Source: JAEZHK01 sp040768845 (GTDB lineage Bacteria; Bacillota; Clostridia; Christensenellales; Aristaeellaceae). From it: 64,000 nt of DNA. How positions within the stretch are numbered: the stretch's first letter is position 1; each line of letters opens with the position of its first letter. The notes beneath the pieces were generated by a model. That model saw only the letters and a program-made list of their open reading frames with translations, was not told the origin of the DNA and ran no database searches. Below, piece after piece: positions 24,027 to 32,795 of the stretch. Where the stretch lies: assembly GCA_040768845.1 (NCBI GenBank), contig JAXGME010000008.1, positions 62,001 through 126,000 of the forward strand, read 5' to 3'. The translations under genes were made by a program, and so were the position numbers.

Positions 24027-25916
24027 TCATCCGGCCGTCTCCGGCGCATCCAGGCGGGCCTCCAGCGCGGCGATGCGGTCGCGGTGCTCGGCCAGCGCGG
24101 CGATCAAAAGCCCCGTGAACTCGCCGTACAGCAGGCCGTGCACCTGCCTGTCGTCGTCCGGGTCGTCGCCCAGGATTGCGGCGCCGTTGATATCCGCGGC
24201 GGCGAGCGCGTCCCGCACGGCCTGCCATGTGGTGCCGTAGTGGAGCGCGTCCGGGTCGTCCGCCATCCGGAACTGATACGCCGGGATGGCGGCAAGCAGC
24301 GCGTCGGCGCCCCGGATGGGTTCAATGTCCCGCTTGATGCGCTCGTCGGAGGAGACGTTTGGGTTGTTGTTCAGGTATACGTACTTCCACCGCTTTGCCA
24401 CGGACGACGCGCCGAGGGAATAGGTGCCGCTTTCGGCCGGGATGACGTGCATGTCAAACATCGCGGCCCCGTCCGGGTGGGTGGCGCTGCCCATCACCAT
24501 GTATCCGCTGTCGGTGAAAAGCTCGATGCCGTCGCCGTTGTTCGCCTCTGATCCGCTGAGCTGAACATACCCGCCGTAGCTGGACAAATCCAGGTGCCGG
24601 TCCGAAGAGATGGCGCCGTACCGGGCATCCTCATAGCGCCCGAGCGCCGCGTTCCAGAGCGGCTGCACCCCTCCGGTGATGGTGATCGCGTCCGTCTCCC
24701 CCGTCGGGTCGGGGTTGTTGTCCGGGTGCTGAACGGTCACGCCGTCGTAGCTGGGGGTCATGACCTGCAGGTGCGCGCTGCGCTCGTAGGTGGACAGGCG
24801 CACCCGCGCGTCCGCCTCCCCGTCCGGATCGACCAGCGATGTCACGATGGCTGCCACTTCACCGCTGCGCAGCACCTTCCCGCCCCATATCTGCCGGTCG
24901 TCGCTCGTCCGGTACAGGCCCACCTGCGTTCCGCGCGCGTTGAAGTACGCGGGCGCCTGCTGCGCTGCGCTGCCGGTCAGCAGCGTGTCCACCCGGAGCC
25001 CCTGCTCCGGCGAAATGCTGACGGCCTCCACATTCAGCCGCGTTACGGCGCCCACCGCCGCCCAGCCGCTGCCGGTGTAATCCACGGTGACGGACGCGCC
25101 GTCGCTGGTGATGGTGTTGACGCCATCTGCTCCGGCAATCTCGACGGGCGCGACAGTCTCATCGAAAGGTGTTGCCAGCCTGTATACCAGCACCACCGGA
25201 TGCGCGGCCAGCCATGTCTTAAAGGCCGAAACGCTTTGGAAGGCCACAATTGACGTATCCGGGAACCCCACGTAGATCTCCGTGCCGTTGCCGACGCCGA
25301 TGCCCAGCGTGCCTTCCGCGATGGTGGCGGGCGCCTCGGCGGGGAAGTGGCTGCACATCAGCTCGGCCACGGTCCCGTACCCGGAAACCGGCAGCGCGTG
25401 GGGGATCGCCCCGGAGAGCACATAGGCGTTGCCGGCCCAGCCGGGGTTGGTGGTCCAATTCTCAGAGCCATTGAGCACGATGGCGTCGGTCTGGTGACGC
25501 ACGCCGCCGTCGCTCCCGATCATATCCATCGCGTTTGAAAGCCCAAGCATTTGATGCGGTGGAGCAAACACGTAACCCGCGCCGTTCACCGTTAGTGTCA
25601 CAGACGCTTTCCCGCTGATCGGGCGGACATTGGACGGCAACGGCGTGCCGCTGCCCGCCTGATCGGCGATGGTTTTGACCGTTACGTCCAATGCGTGATC
25701 GTCCGACAGGTCGCCGATCGTTACCGACGCGCCGGATTTCGTGGCCGCGTACCGCCGCTTGGTGGGGTTCGTGCCGTTTCCCGTCCACATCAGAAGCTCA
25801 TTGGGCGCGGCGCCGGTAAACTGCACCAACTGCCCCACCGCGGGGCTTTCCGGCAGCGCCGCCGCCTGGGTGATCTCGCTGGGGATGAACTGCATCACCG
25901 TGGAACCTCTCGCCAT
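24027..25916 (-). CDS. Tail fibre/appendage with C-terminal S74 chaperone
   Basis: A 629-residue receptor-binding-type protein. The N-terminal part and a beta-rich middle are poorly conserved. Residues ~515-625 are a peptidase-S74 intramolecular chaperone with SSDERIKRDIEPI, where the self-cleavage Ser and the Lys are present. A short coiled coil (LIAALAEHRDRIAALEARL) ends the protein. S74 domains trimerise fibres and cut themselves off. ATG at 25916 follows GGAGGCGTGAT. Confidence 0.83.
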   Translation of the reverse strand: MARGSTVMQFIPSEITQAAALPESPAVGQLVQFTGAAPNELLMWTGNGTNPTKRRYAATKSGASVTIGDLSDDHALDVTVKTIADQAGSGTPLPSNVRPISGKASVTLTVNGAGYVFAPPHQMLGLSNAMDMIGSDGGVRHQTDAIVLNGSENWTTNPGWAGNAYVLSGAIPHALPVSGYGTVAELMCSHFPAEAPATIAEGTLGIGVGNGTEIYVGFPDTSIVAFQSVSAFKTWLAAHPVVLVYRLATPFDETVAPVEIAGADGVNTITSDGASVTVDYTGSGWAAVGAVTRLNVEAVSISPEQGLRVDTLLTGSAAQQAPAYFNARGTQVGLYRTSDDRQIWGGKVLRSGEVAAIVTSLVDPDGEADARVRLSTYERSAHLQVMTPSYDGVTVQHPDNNPDPTGETDAITITGGVQPLWNAALGRYEDARYGAISSDRHLDLSSYGGYVQLSGSEANNGDGIELFTDSGYMVMGSATHPDGAAMFDMHVIPAESGTYSLGASSVAKRWKYVYLNNNPNVSSDERIKRDIEPIRGADALLAAIPAYQFRMADDPDALHYGTTWQAVRDALAAADINGAAILGDDPDDDRQVHGLLYGEFTGLLIAALAEHRDRIAALEARLDAPETAG

Positions 25917-25917
25917 A

Positions 25918-27771
25918 TCACGCCTCCTCCGTGGCCTGCGCCACGTCGCAATGGTAGATCGCCGGATTCGCGGCGAACTCCGCCGCCGTGACGGCTACGC
26001 TTTTTACGCCGGTGTGCGCTGCCGCCCAGGCGGCATCCGCTGCGGCGTTTCCGCTCTCGCGGCTCCACGAGAACAGCCCCGCGTCCAGGCTGTCCGTGAT
26101 CTCCGCGCCGCCCAGGTACACCCGCGCCGAAAGCGTCGCCCCGGCCGCGGTGGTCTGCCCCTTCAAGATGTTCCCCGCCGTGGATTCGATCGCCACCGTC
26201 ACCACCGCCTGAGTCACGGTGGGGTTGCCCGTCAGATCGATGGCGGCGCCCGCGCCGTCTGCCAGCGCCCCGGCGCCCACGGTGCCGGTTTCAAGCAGCC
26301 TGCCCGGGATGCCCTGCGGCAGCTGCCAGTGGGGCAGCTTCACGCGCAGCCGGTCCAGCTGCACGCGGCCCAGCTCGATGCTTTTATAGCGGCCCGTCAG
26401 GCAGTCCCAGGTGACTTCGATCACCTCGGTCAGTACGTCAAGGCCGATGCCGGGGTGGCGTACCCGCACCCGGTCGCACAGGTACACGTCCTCGAGCCGC
26501 CGGTACTGGGCGTACTCCACGGTATCGCCCAGGGTCACAAAATCCACCCGGAGGTTGAGGGAGGGCTGGTCGCACGCCGTATCGGCAAACTGGTTGAGCG
26601 CCGCCTCGATCATCCTCCTGCGCGCGGTCAGAAGGTCCGCGGCCTTGCCGCTCTTGGCCTTGACGCCGGTATCGATGGCCGTCATCATGGGCGCGGGGTA
26701 GTCCCCCGCCTGGGGGCTGGTGACCCATGTTTCGCCCGGGCCGACGACCACGGTGGTGCCGTTGATGTCGTAGGTTCCGGCGGTCAGCAGAAGGTCCTTG
26801 CCCTTCGAGGTCTTGCCCACCGGCACGATCCGGGCGCACGCGCCGGATACGTCCGTGGTGCAGGTCACGCCCAGGAGGTTCTTGCCGTACTCGATGCCTA
26901 CGCCCCGGTTGGTCCCCGCCTCGCGCAGAAGGCAGAATTCGTAGTTGTCCCGCACCAGCTCCAGCCCCCAGCGGTCGACAAGGCCCGTGTCCGGCGCCAG
27001 GAGCGCCTCCACCAGGCCCGTGCGCGTCCAGCTTGCGCCCACCCGCTGGTCGAGGAGGTTGGTAAAGCCCTCAAACTCGTGGGGGCTCAGGCAGTTTCCC
27101 ATCAGCCCGGAGAGCGCCTCGGCGCAGGTGGGGTTGTCGGCGGAAAAGCTGGTCAGGTTGCCCGCCATGTCGTAAAAGATGTGGCTGGCGGTGGCGGTCA
27201 CGCCCTTTTCGGTCACCTCCGCCGTGCGGATGCGGAACAGCTGCGGCTTCACCGTCCAGGGGGCTTCCACCCGCTCGATGGCCGCCGGATCGTTCGGGAT
27301 GGTCTCGGTCACGGCGTACTCGATCCCGCCGGTGGCCACCCAGCCGGTGCCGTACCGCGTCTTGACCTTGTAGCGGTTCTCGCCCTTTTTGACCACGGTC
27401 ACGGGAAAGCGCTGGGTCCTGGCCTTGTCGGCCCATACCGGCAGCGTCTTGAGCACCCGCCCGCCGCTGGCTTTGGAGTACAGCCTTCGCTGCCAGGCAG
27501 TGGCGATGGTTTTGATGAGCCAGGTTTCCACCGTGGTCACCAGGGTCGTGCCGTCAATCTCCGGCGTGGTGCGCACCGGCACTTCGGCCTTGAGGACGCA
27601 CCCGGGCACCAGCTGGCTCCAGCGCGCTTCGTCGTCGATGGGGTGGGTCAGCGTCAGCTGGGAAAGGCCGTTGCGCTTTTCGTTGAAGTCGCACCCGGTG
27701 GGGATGAGCGGTCCGCAAAGCCCCAGGGTGTCAAAGTTGTCCGCCCCCGGCGCGTACACGAATACCGCCAT
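25918..27771 (-). CDS. Phage tail protein, prophage endopeptidase-tail/Tal family
   Basis: A 617-residue baseplate hub/tail-tip protein. The opening VYAPGADNFDTLGLCGPLIP and the following GLSQLTLTHPIDDEARW are typical of siphophage minor structural (Tal) proteins. The middle (LRVDFVTLGDTVEY, YLCDRVRVRHPGIG) matches the usual hub fold. ATG at 27771 overlaps the Dit stop (TGATG) behind GGAGGTGG. It sits between Dit and the fibre, the expected order. Confidence 0.82.
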   Translation of the reverse strand: MAVFVYAPGADNFDTLGLCGPLIPTGCDFNEKRNGLSQLTLTHPIDDEARWSQLVPGCVLKAEVPVRTTPEIDGTTLVTTVETWLIKTIATAWQRRLYSKASGGRVLKTLPVWADKARTQRFPVTVVKKGENRYKVKTRYGTGWVATGGIEYAVTETIPNDPAAIERVEAPWTVKPQLFRIRTAEVTEKGVTATASHIFYDMAGNLTSFSADNPTCAEALSGLMGNCLSPHEFEGFTNLLDQRVGASWTRTGLVEALLAPDTGLVDRWGLELVRDNYEFCLLREAGTNRGVGIEYGKNLLGVTCTTDVSGACARIVPVGKTSKGKDLLLTAGTYDINGTTVVVGPGETWVTSPQAGDYPAPMMTAIDTGVKAKSGKAADLLTARRRMIEAALNQFADTACDQPSLNLRVDFVTLGDTVEYAQYRRLEDVYLCDRVRVRHPGIGLDVLTEVIEVTWDCLTGRYKSIELGRVQLDRLRVKLPHWQLPQGIPGRLLETGTVGAGALADGAGAAIDLTGNPTVTQAVVTVAIESTAGNILKGQTTAAGATLSARVYLGGAEITDSLDAGLFSWSRESGNAAADAAWAAAHTGVKSVAVTAAEFAANPAIYHCDVAQATEEA

Positions 27772-28484
27772 CACAGCCACCTCCAGTTGGGTTGGATCTT
27801 TACCCGGGTCACGCTGCCGCCCCAGCTGATCGCGGTCGTGCCGGTGGGCAGGGTCAGCGGCCAGTCGTCGGTTTCGGCGCTGCCGGTCAGGTTGGTCGTC
27901 CCGGAGTAGATCAGCCCCGCGCCCACGTCGATCATGGCGGAGCCGGGTACGCCGGCGATGGCGAGGGTCTTATCGCCGAGGGTCAGCGTGATATCCCCGG
28001 TGGCGGTCAGCTCGATCACCGGCTCGGAAAACACCGTGCCGGGGTTGGTGACGGAAAAGGGCGCGGTCTCGTCGTAGAGGAGGGGCGGGTCCAGGTAGGC
28101 GAAGGGATCGGCCCAGAAGGACAGGCTGAAGATGCGGTCGGCAAAGCCCTCCATGAGGGGGGTGAGGCTCACCGCGTCGGTCAGCCGCGCGTAAAAGCGC
28201 CGGTTTGGGCGGTTTGAAAGGGTCAGCCAGCCCGCGCCCGTCAGCCAGGCGGCGAGGGTCTCGAGGGAGGCCACCGCCGTGCCCTGCTCGTAGGGCAGGT
28301 AGCATTCGGCGGAGAGCAGCATCTCGTCCCAGGCGCCGTCCTGCCGGTGCAGCGCGCCGCTCCGGCCCGGCACCACGATGGTCTCGTCCCGCTTTGCGGG
28401 GATCACGGCGGGCGGCAGCTTCGTCACCACCACGCCCAGGGCATCGGAGGATACGCCCCGCCAGGTAAAGCCCATGTCGCCCAT
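27771..28484 (-). CDS. Distal tail protein (Dit)
   Basis: A 237-residue siphophage Dit. The N-terminus GFTWRGVSSDALGVVV and PGRSGALHRQDG are characteristic, followed by a C-terminal galectin-like half. Dit forms the ring joining tail tube and tail tip. TAATG overlap with the tape measure gene. Confidence 0.83.
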   Translation of the reverse strand: MGDMGFTWRGVSSDALGVVVTKLPPAVIPAKRDETIVVPGRSGALHRQDGAWDEMLLSAECYLPYEQGTAVASLETLAAWLTGAGWLTLSNRPNRRFYARLTDAVSLTPLMEGFADRIFSLSFWADPFAYLDPPLLYDETAPFSVTNPGTVFSEPVIELTATGDITLTLGDKTLAIAGVPGSAMIDVGAGLIYSGTTNLTGSAETDDWPLTLPTGTTAISWGGSVTRVKIQPNWRWL

Positions 28485-29143
28485 TACCTCGCCCCCAGTC
28501 CGTACTGCAAATCCTGCGCGATCTTCTGCGTGCGCCGCTCGATGTCCCGGATGTCGTTGTCGCTTCGCACCACCGCGCCGGGGAAGGTGACGGTGACGGG
28601 CGCGCCGTAGTGGTTATTGTTGACCACGCTGCTGGATGGGTAGCTGGCTCCGGCGCCGGTGAGGCTTCGCGAAGTGAACGCGCCGGCGCTCACCAGCCTT
28701 TGCATGGACGCCCGGGCGCCGCCGGCGCCCGCGTCCACGCCCTGGATGAAGCCGTCCGCCGCGTACCGTCCGATCCGGGCGAACACCCTGGACGGGGACG
28801 CGATGCCCAGTTCGGCGCGGGCCGCCTGGACGGCGCTTCGCGCCAGCGATCGGAAGGCCGCCACCAGCGCGCCCCGCCGCCCGGCAGCGCCCCGGATCAG
28901 TCCGTTCACCGCGGCGCGGCCCACGGCGCTCATGCCGCTCATTGCGTCCGCCGCGCCCTGGGCGCCCTCTTTCGCGGCGCGCCGCAGGGTGCCCATGGCG
29001 GCGGAGAGCCGCCGGACATCCCCGGACGCGGCCACGGCGCTTCCGCTCAGCGACCGCGCGGCGCGGACCGCGTCGTCCATGCCGCGCATGTAGCCCTCGG
29101 CATTGAGTTCAAGGCTGGCCACGACCTTTCCGGCGTCCAGCAT
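28484..29143 (-). CDS. Miniature tail tape measure protein
   Basis: Only 219 residues. The N-terminus KVVASLELNAEGYMRGMDDA and the C-terminus (GIASPSRVFARIGRYAADGF, then a VNNNHYGAPVTVTF strand and R-rich helix) are the two normal ends of siphophage tape measures, which are usually 600-2000 residues. The long helical/membrane middle is absent, with the ends fused in frame. If it still sets tail length, the tail should be very short. ATG at 29143 lies inside the end of the chaperone frame. Confidence 0.78.
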   Translation of the reverse strand: MLDAGKVVASLELNAEGYMRGMDDAVRAARSLSGSAVAASGDVRRLSAAMGTLRRAAKEGAQGAADAMSGMSAVGRAAVNGLIRGAAGRRGALVAAFRSLARSAVQAARAELGIASPSRVFARIGRYAADGFIQGVDAGAGGARASMQRLVSAGAFTSRSLTGAGASYPSSSVVNNNHYGAPVTVTFPGAVVRSDNDIRDIERRTQKIAQDLQYGLGAR

Positions 29144-29393
29144 GGGATGCGCCTCCCTTCATGGCGTCGATCAGTTTTCGGTTGTCGGCCGCCCGGGGCG
29201 GGCGGAGGGGCTGCCCGGCTTCGATCCGGGCGATGTACTCGCACAGCGCCTCGTCCAGGCAGTAGGCTTCGTAGGGATCCTCAAGGCCGATCATCCGGGA
29301 CGGCCTCGCGCGGTACGTCCGCGCCATGGCCGCCAGGTTTGCCGCCGATTCCGTCACGAAATCGGCGGAGCCCCTCGACCCCCTTGAGCGCAA
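29109..29393 (-). CDS. Tail assembly chaperone, second frame (GT-type extension)
   Basis: A frame of up to 94 codons that overlaps the 3' end of the first chaperone gene and the 5' end of the tape measure. No good ribosome site or normal start precedes it; translation is likely by frameshift from the first frame, as with gpG-gpT of lambda. From ADFVTESAANLAAMARTYRA on it is a plausible helical protein. It is in the +1 (equivalently -2) phase relative to the first frame. AAGGGGGTCGAGGGGC (about 29369-29384, minus strand) is the best slip candidate. Confidence 0.6.
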   Translation of the reverse strand: MRSRGSRGSADFVTESAANLAAMARTYRARPSRMIGLEDPYEAYCLDEALCEYIARIEAGQPLRPPRAADNRKLIDAMKGGASHAGRRKGRGQP

Positions 29394-29721
29394 AGGCGTA
29401 GATGGCCAGGTACTGTTCGTCGGTCAGCATGAGGCCCGCCTCGTTCAGTTCGTCCATCGTGGGGGAGACCAGCGCGCAGCGGGCAATTTCGTAAAGCGCC
29501 TTTGCCTGCTGTTCGGGCGGCATCCGGACGGCCTTCTCCGAAGGAAAGAACATCTCCTCCACCGCGGACATCAGCGGATTGGGAACAAAGCCCGCGGCGG
29601 CGGCCATGCTGACGAGTCCCGGTCGCCGGAGCGCGCATTCAAAGTCGTCTCCGCCGCCCCATCCGGGCAGCGCCACCCGCTGCGAGGCGTAGGCGCGGGC
29701 GGTTTCCTGAAGATCGGTCAT
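29281..29721 (-). CDS. Tail assembly chaperone, first frame (gpG-like)
   Basis: A 146-residue protein in the usual place between tail tube and tape measure. Acidic helical sequence (MPPEQQAKALYEIARCALVSP) fits siphophage tail chaperones. The last ~30 residues after FALKGVEGL are Arg/Gly-rich and look like out-of-frame reading, agreeing with a frameshift near there. ATG at 29721 follows AAGGAGGAATGCCGC. Confidence 0.72.
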   Translation of the reverse strand: MTDLQETARAYASQRVALPGWGGGDDFECALRRPGLVSMAAAAGFVPNPLMSAVEEMFFPSEKAVRMPPEQQAKALYEIARCALVSPTMDELNEAGLMLTDEQYLAIYAFALKGVEGLRRFRDGIGGKPGGHGADVPREAVPDDRP

Positions 29722-29773
29722 GCGGCATTCCTCCTTGCAAATGCCCGCGCCGCCGGCGCGGCGCGGGCGCGGA

Positions 29774-30340
29774 TCATTCGTCGGTGGCGGGCAGCGCGGC
29801 GATGCGCCGCAGGGTCAGCGGGGGCGTTCCCGCGCCGGGGCGGGATTCGATCTTGTAGCGGATCGTGGAAAACTCGCCGTCCTTGAGCGCGATTTCGGCG
29901 GGCTTGCCCCTGCAGGCGGGGAATTTCCACTCGTGGAAGGCCACCGCTTCGCCGTCGGTGTCCCGGTCGGCGGAATAGGCGAAAAGGTCAAAGCGCACGC
30001 GGCTCACCGGGGCGCCGGCGGCGGGCGCGTCGTAGCGCTCGCCCGCCTCGCCGGGGGTGCCGGTCAGGCTTCCGCCGTCCACCAGCGCCAGGATCTGGGT
30101 ATTGAGCGCCGGGTCGTCCAGCTCGATGTCGTACCCCTTCACAATGTCCTCGGTGCGCAGCGCGCCCACGATGGCGTTTTTGACCCGCAGCTCCTGCTCG
30201 GTCCCCGCCGACACGCTGGCGGCAAAGGACAGGCTCGTGGCGGTCTCGAATGCGTACGTGCGCGGCGCGCTCTCCAGGGTGACCACGCGCACGCGCTCGC
30301 AGCCCACGATGTTGCCGCCGGCGATTCTCGTCTCGGCCAT
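29774..30340 (-). CDS. Major tail tube protein
   Basis: A 188-residue protein placed between tail terminator and chaperones. Beta-rich sequence with AETRIAGGNIVGCERVRVV at the start and KDGEFSTIRYKIESRPG near the end, in the style of siphophage tube proteins. ATG at 30340 follows GGAGGATACC. The assignment depends on order and size as well as sequence. Confidence 0.68.
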   Translation of the reverse strand: MAETRIAGGNIVGCERVRVVTLESAPRTYAFETATSLSFAASVSAGTEQELRVKNAIVGALRTEDIVKGYDIELDDPALNTQILALVDGGSLTGTPGEAGERYDAPAAGAPVSRVRFDLFAYSADRDTDGEAVAFHEWKFPACRGKPAEIALKDGEFSTIRYKIESRPGAGTPPLTLRRIAALPATDE

Positions 30341-30350
30341 GGTATCCTCC

Positions 30351-30689
30351 TCACATGGCGCAAAGCGCCGTAAATTCCAGCGACTGGGTATGGGCGCGGA
30401 AGCCCTCGTCGATGCCCTCGGGCCCGGCGGCGCCGCGGGGCGCGAGGCCCCGGGCCCGGAGCGCGCCGGATGCGGCGGAGAGCATCGGCGCCAGAACCTG
30501 CTGCTGTCCCAGCGGCGCAAAGGCCGCCACGCCCACGGCGCGAAGGGCCTGCCCCTTTTGGAGGGGCGTCCACCCCGCGTCGTAGACCACCAGGTATGCC
30601 GCCTTGCAGGGCCCGGCGGCCTCGCCGGGCCGGTAGACGCTCAGGCCCGCGTTTTGCAGGGCCTGACGCGCGCGTTCCAAGGGGCTCAT
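30351..30689 (-). CDS. Probable tail terminator protein
   Basis: 112 residues (MSPLERARQALQNAGLSVYR...). It sits immediately before the tube gene, the position of the gpU/gp17-type tail terminator ring. ATG at 30689 overlaps the previous stop (ATGA) behind GGGGGAAGG. Identified by position; the sequence is not diagnostic. Confidence 0.55.
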   Translation of the reverse strand: MSPLERARQALQNAGLSVYRPGEAAGPCKAAYLVVYDAGWTPLQKGQALRAVGVAAFAPLGQQQVLAPMLSAASGALRARGLAPRGAAGPEGIDEGFRAHTQSLEFTALCAM

Positions 30690-31030
30690 GCGCCTTCCCC
30701 CTTTGCAATCCTCAGAAATTCCGGCGTAAAGGCGCGGGCGGTGGGCCACAAAACCGCGTAGCGCCCGCCGTATCCGGTTTCCAGCGCGGCGGAATAGGGC
30801 GCGCCGCCGGTCAGGCGGATGACGATTCTGGCCCCGTTCCGCCCGGCATCGGCGCCGATTGAGCGCGCGGCGAGCCCGGTACGGCTGCGCCAGGGGTGAT
30901 TCTCCCGGGCATGGCGCGCCATCCGCCCGGCGAGGGCGCGCCCGGCGGAGAGCGCCGCGGCGAGGCGGCGCTCTCCCTCGGAGGAGAGGGGGCGCGTCAG
31001 CGCGCCCGCATCAAGGATCAGTCCGCTCAT
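30686..31030 (-). CDS. HK97 gp10-like head-tail joining protein
   Basis: A 114-residue basic protein with RMARHARENHPWRSRTGLAA followed by SIGADAG and YSAALETGYGGRYAVLWP, the pattern of the HK97-gp10 family. It probably completes the head-tail neck. Linked to both neighbours by ATGA overlaps. Confidence 0.72.
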   Translation of the reverse strand: MSGLILDAGALTRPLSSEGERRLAAALSAGRALAGRMARHARENHPWRSRTGLAARSIGADAGRNGARIVIRLTGGAPYSAALETGYGGRYAVLWPTARAFTPEFLRIAKGEGA

Positions 31031-31362
31031 GGCATCTCCTCCAGTCGGTAGGTGTGGTACGCGCCGCGGTCGGCGACGCTCAGAATGCGCAGTCGCCCGT
31101 CCGCGAGGCGCAATTCGTCCCCGGGCCGCGCCTGGGGCAGCTCGTCGGGGTACAGCGCCATCAGGTATCGTCCGTCGGGCTGGTCAAACCGCTGTCCGGG
31201 CAGCGCGACGGAGAACACGCCGCCCTGCTTTTCGTAGTAGAATCCGCCCACCGCGCCCACCGCCGCGCCCTCCGGCGGGCGGCATACGGCGCCGTCCAGG
31301 CGCGTCCGTCTCATCGTGGCGCGGCGCAGCCGCAGCCGCAGGATGCGGTCGTAGGCATCCAT
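31027..31362 (-). CDS. Probable head closure protein
   Basis: A 111-residue beta-rich protein between connector and gp10-like genes, the normal place of a head-closure/stopper protein. ATG at 31362 follows AAGGGAGGTAAAGCC. Sequence alone does not name it. Confidence 0.5.
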   Translation of the reverse strand: MDAYDRILRLRLRRATMRRTRLDGAVCRPPEGAAVGAVGGFYYEKQGGVFSVALPGQRFDQPDGRYLMALYPDELPQARPGDELRLADGRLRILSVADRGAYHTYRLEEMP

Positions 31363-31366
31363 GGCT

Positions 31367-31648
31367 TTACCTCCCTTCGCGGGGGATGGCGCCGCCCCGG
31401 TTGGGGCGGAAGGCGGCGGCCAGGCCCAGCCAGTAGTCGCGGTTGGAGGGCAAGCTGGTCCCGTCGGGCAGCGTGGCCCCGTCCGCGCGGGCCTTGGCCA
31501 GGGCGCCCAGGTAGATCGCGCCGCCGGGATCGCCGCCGGCCTGGGCGTAAAACGCCTCCAGCTGCGCGTCGGTCAGGGCCCGAAGCTCGCCCGCCTCGTC
31601 GAGCACGCTGCGGATCAGGTCCATCTGCTCCTCAAGGGTCATGCTCAT
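31367..31648 (-). CDS. Probable head-tail connector (gp6-like adaptor)
   Basis: A 93-residue mostly helical protein (MSMTLEEQMDLIRSVLDEAG...) directly after the capsid gene. Small helical adaptors that sit under the portal occupy this position. ATG overlaps the capsid stop (ATGA). Confidence 0.55.
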   Translation of the reverse strand: MSMTLEEQMDLIRSVLDEAGELRALTDAQLEAFYAQAGGDPGGAIYLGALAKARADGATLPDGTSLPSNRDYWLGLAAAFRPNRGGAIPREGR

Positions 31649-32760
31649 GCGCCGACCACAACCGTCACGCTGGCCGACGCGGCCACGGCCCGGCCGGCGG
31701 CGTCGGTGGCGGCCACCACCAGCTTGTGCCCGGCGGTGGCGCTCACTTCGGCCTCGCCGTCCTCCGGCGCCAGAAGGCTCCAGGCGGAGAGATCGTCGCC
31801 CAGCGCGGGGGCGGCCTGGCTGGCGCCCACCTTGAAGCGCAGCGCGCCGATGGGGGTGCCATCCTCGTACAGGTGGCCGGACACGCTGACGGCGGTCTTG
31901 CCCGCGCCGCCTGCCGCCACGGAGAGGGAAATCGCCGCAAGGCCCGTGCGCAGGGCGCAGATGGCGTTCTTTTTCTGGGAAAGCACGAAAGCGTCGTAGT
32001 ACACGCGGCCCTCGCACAGGGTGCCGTTGATGCCCGGCGGGTTGTCGTGCAGCTTGTACTCGGCCAGCTTCTGGGGGGCGGTGGTGGCCTTGGGGTGGGT
32101 CAGCAGCAGTTCGACGCCCTCGGGCAGGTAGCGCTCGGGCACGGCCACGATGGGGGTCATGTCCGCCTCGCCCACCTGGCCGCGGATGCGGGTGGAGGGG
32201 TCGATCTTCGCGGCGGTGGTAAAGTTGGGGTCCAGCTGCAGCCTGACGCGCATGGCGTGGCTGATGAACAGCACGCGGCCCTCGCGGGGCACGCCCGCCT
32301 CGTCCAGGCGGCGGTTGGCCTCCAGGATGCGCTCGTAGGGCTTGACTTCGCCCTCGTAGCCGCCCAGATCCACATGCCCGGCAAAGGCGGTCATGCGGCT
32401 CAGGCGATAGCGGTCGATTTCGGGGATGATCACCTCGTCCTGCTGGCGCCTGAGGGCCAGCCCGGCGTTCAGGCTGCCGCCGGCCTCGTCGTCCGAGGCC
32501 CGGTCGACGGTGAAGGTAAACGCGCGGTCGCGGGCCATGGTCATCTCCTGGGTGGTGTTGTCCAGCTCGGCGGGGGCGCCGTAGCGGCTCGCGCCGGTGC
32601 GCTGGTAGTCGCGCATCTGGGCGGTGGCGGTGGAAAAGACCTTGACCGTCTGCGCGCCGACAAAGTCGTAGTCGTGGTTGACGGCGGCCTCGGTCAGGGA
32701 CTGGGCGGAAAAGCGCTCGTCGATGATGTCCGAATACTTGGTGACCAGATTCTGCGCCAT
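31645..32760 (-). CDS. Major capsid protein with C-terminal Ig-like domain
   Basis: 371 residues. Residues ~1-275 are a coat-protein core (MAQNLVTKYSDIIDERFSAQ; VDLGGYEGEVKPYERI; LFISHAMRVRLQLDPNF) of the type found with a separate scaffold and no maturation protease. Residues ~275-371 look like an Ig-like decoration (AISLSVAAGGAGKTAVSVSG...SVTVVVGA). ATG at 32760 follows GAGGAGGCGTACCCT. No protease gene is present in the head module. Confidence 0.82.
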   Translation of the reverse strand: MAQNLVTKYSDIIDERFSAQSLTEAAVNHDYDFVGAQTVKVFSTATAQMRDYQRTGASRYGAPAELDNTTQEMTMARDRAFTFTVDRASDDEAGGSLNAGLALRRQQDEVIIPEIDRYRLSRMTAFAGHVDLGGYEGEVKPYERILEANRRLDEAGVPREGRVLFISHAMRVRLQLDPNFTTAAKIDPSTRIRGQVGEADMTPIVAVPERYLPEGVELLLTHPKATTAPQKLAEYKLHDNPPGINGTLCEGRVYYDAFVLSQKKNAICALRTGLAAISLSVAAGGAGKTAVSVSGHLYEDGTPIGALRFKVGASQAAPALGDDLSAWSLLAPEDGEAEVSATAGHKLVVAATDAAGRAVAASASVTVVVGA

Positions 32761-32795
32761 AGGGTACGCCTCCTCATCGGTTGTTTGGTTCGGGG

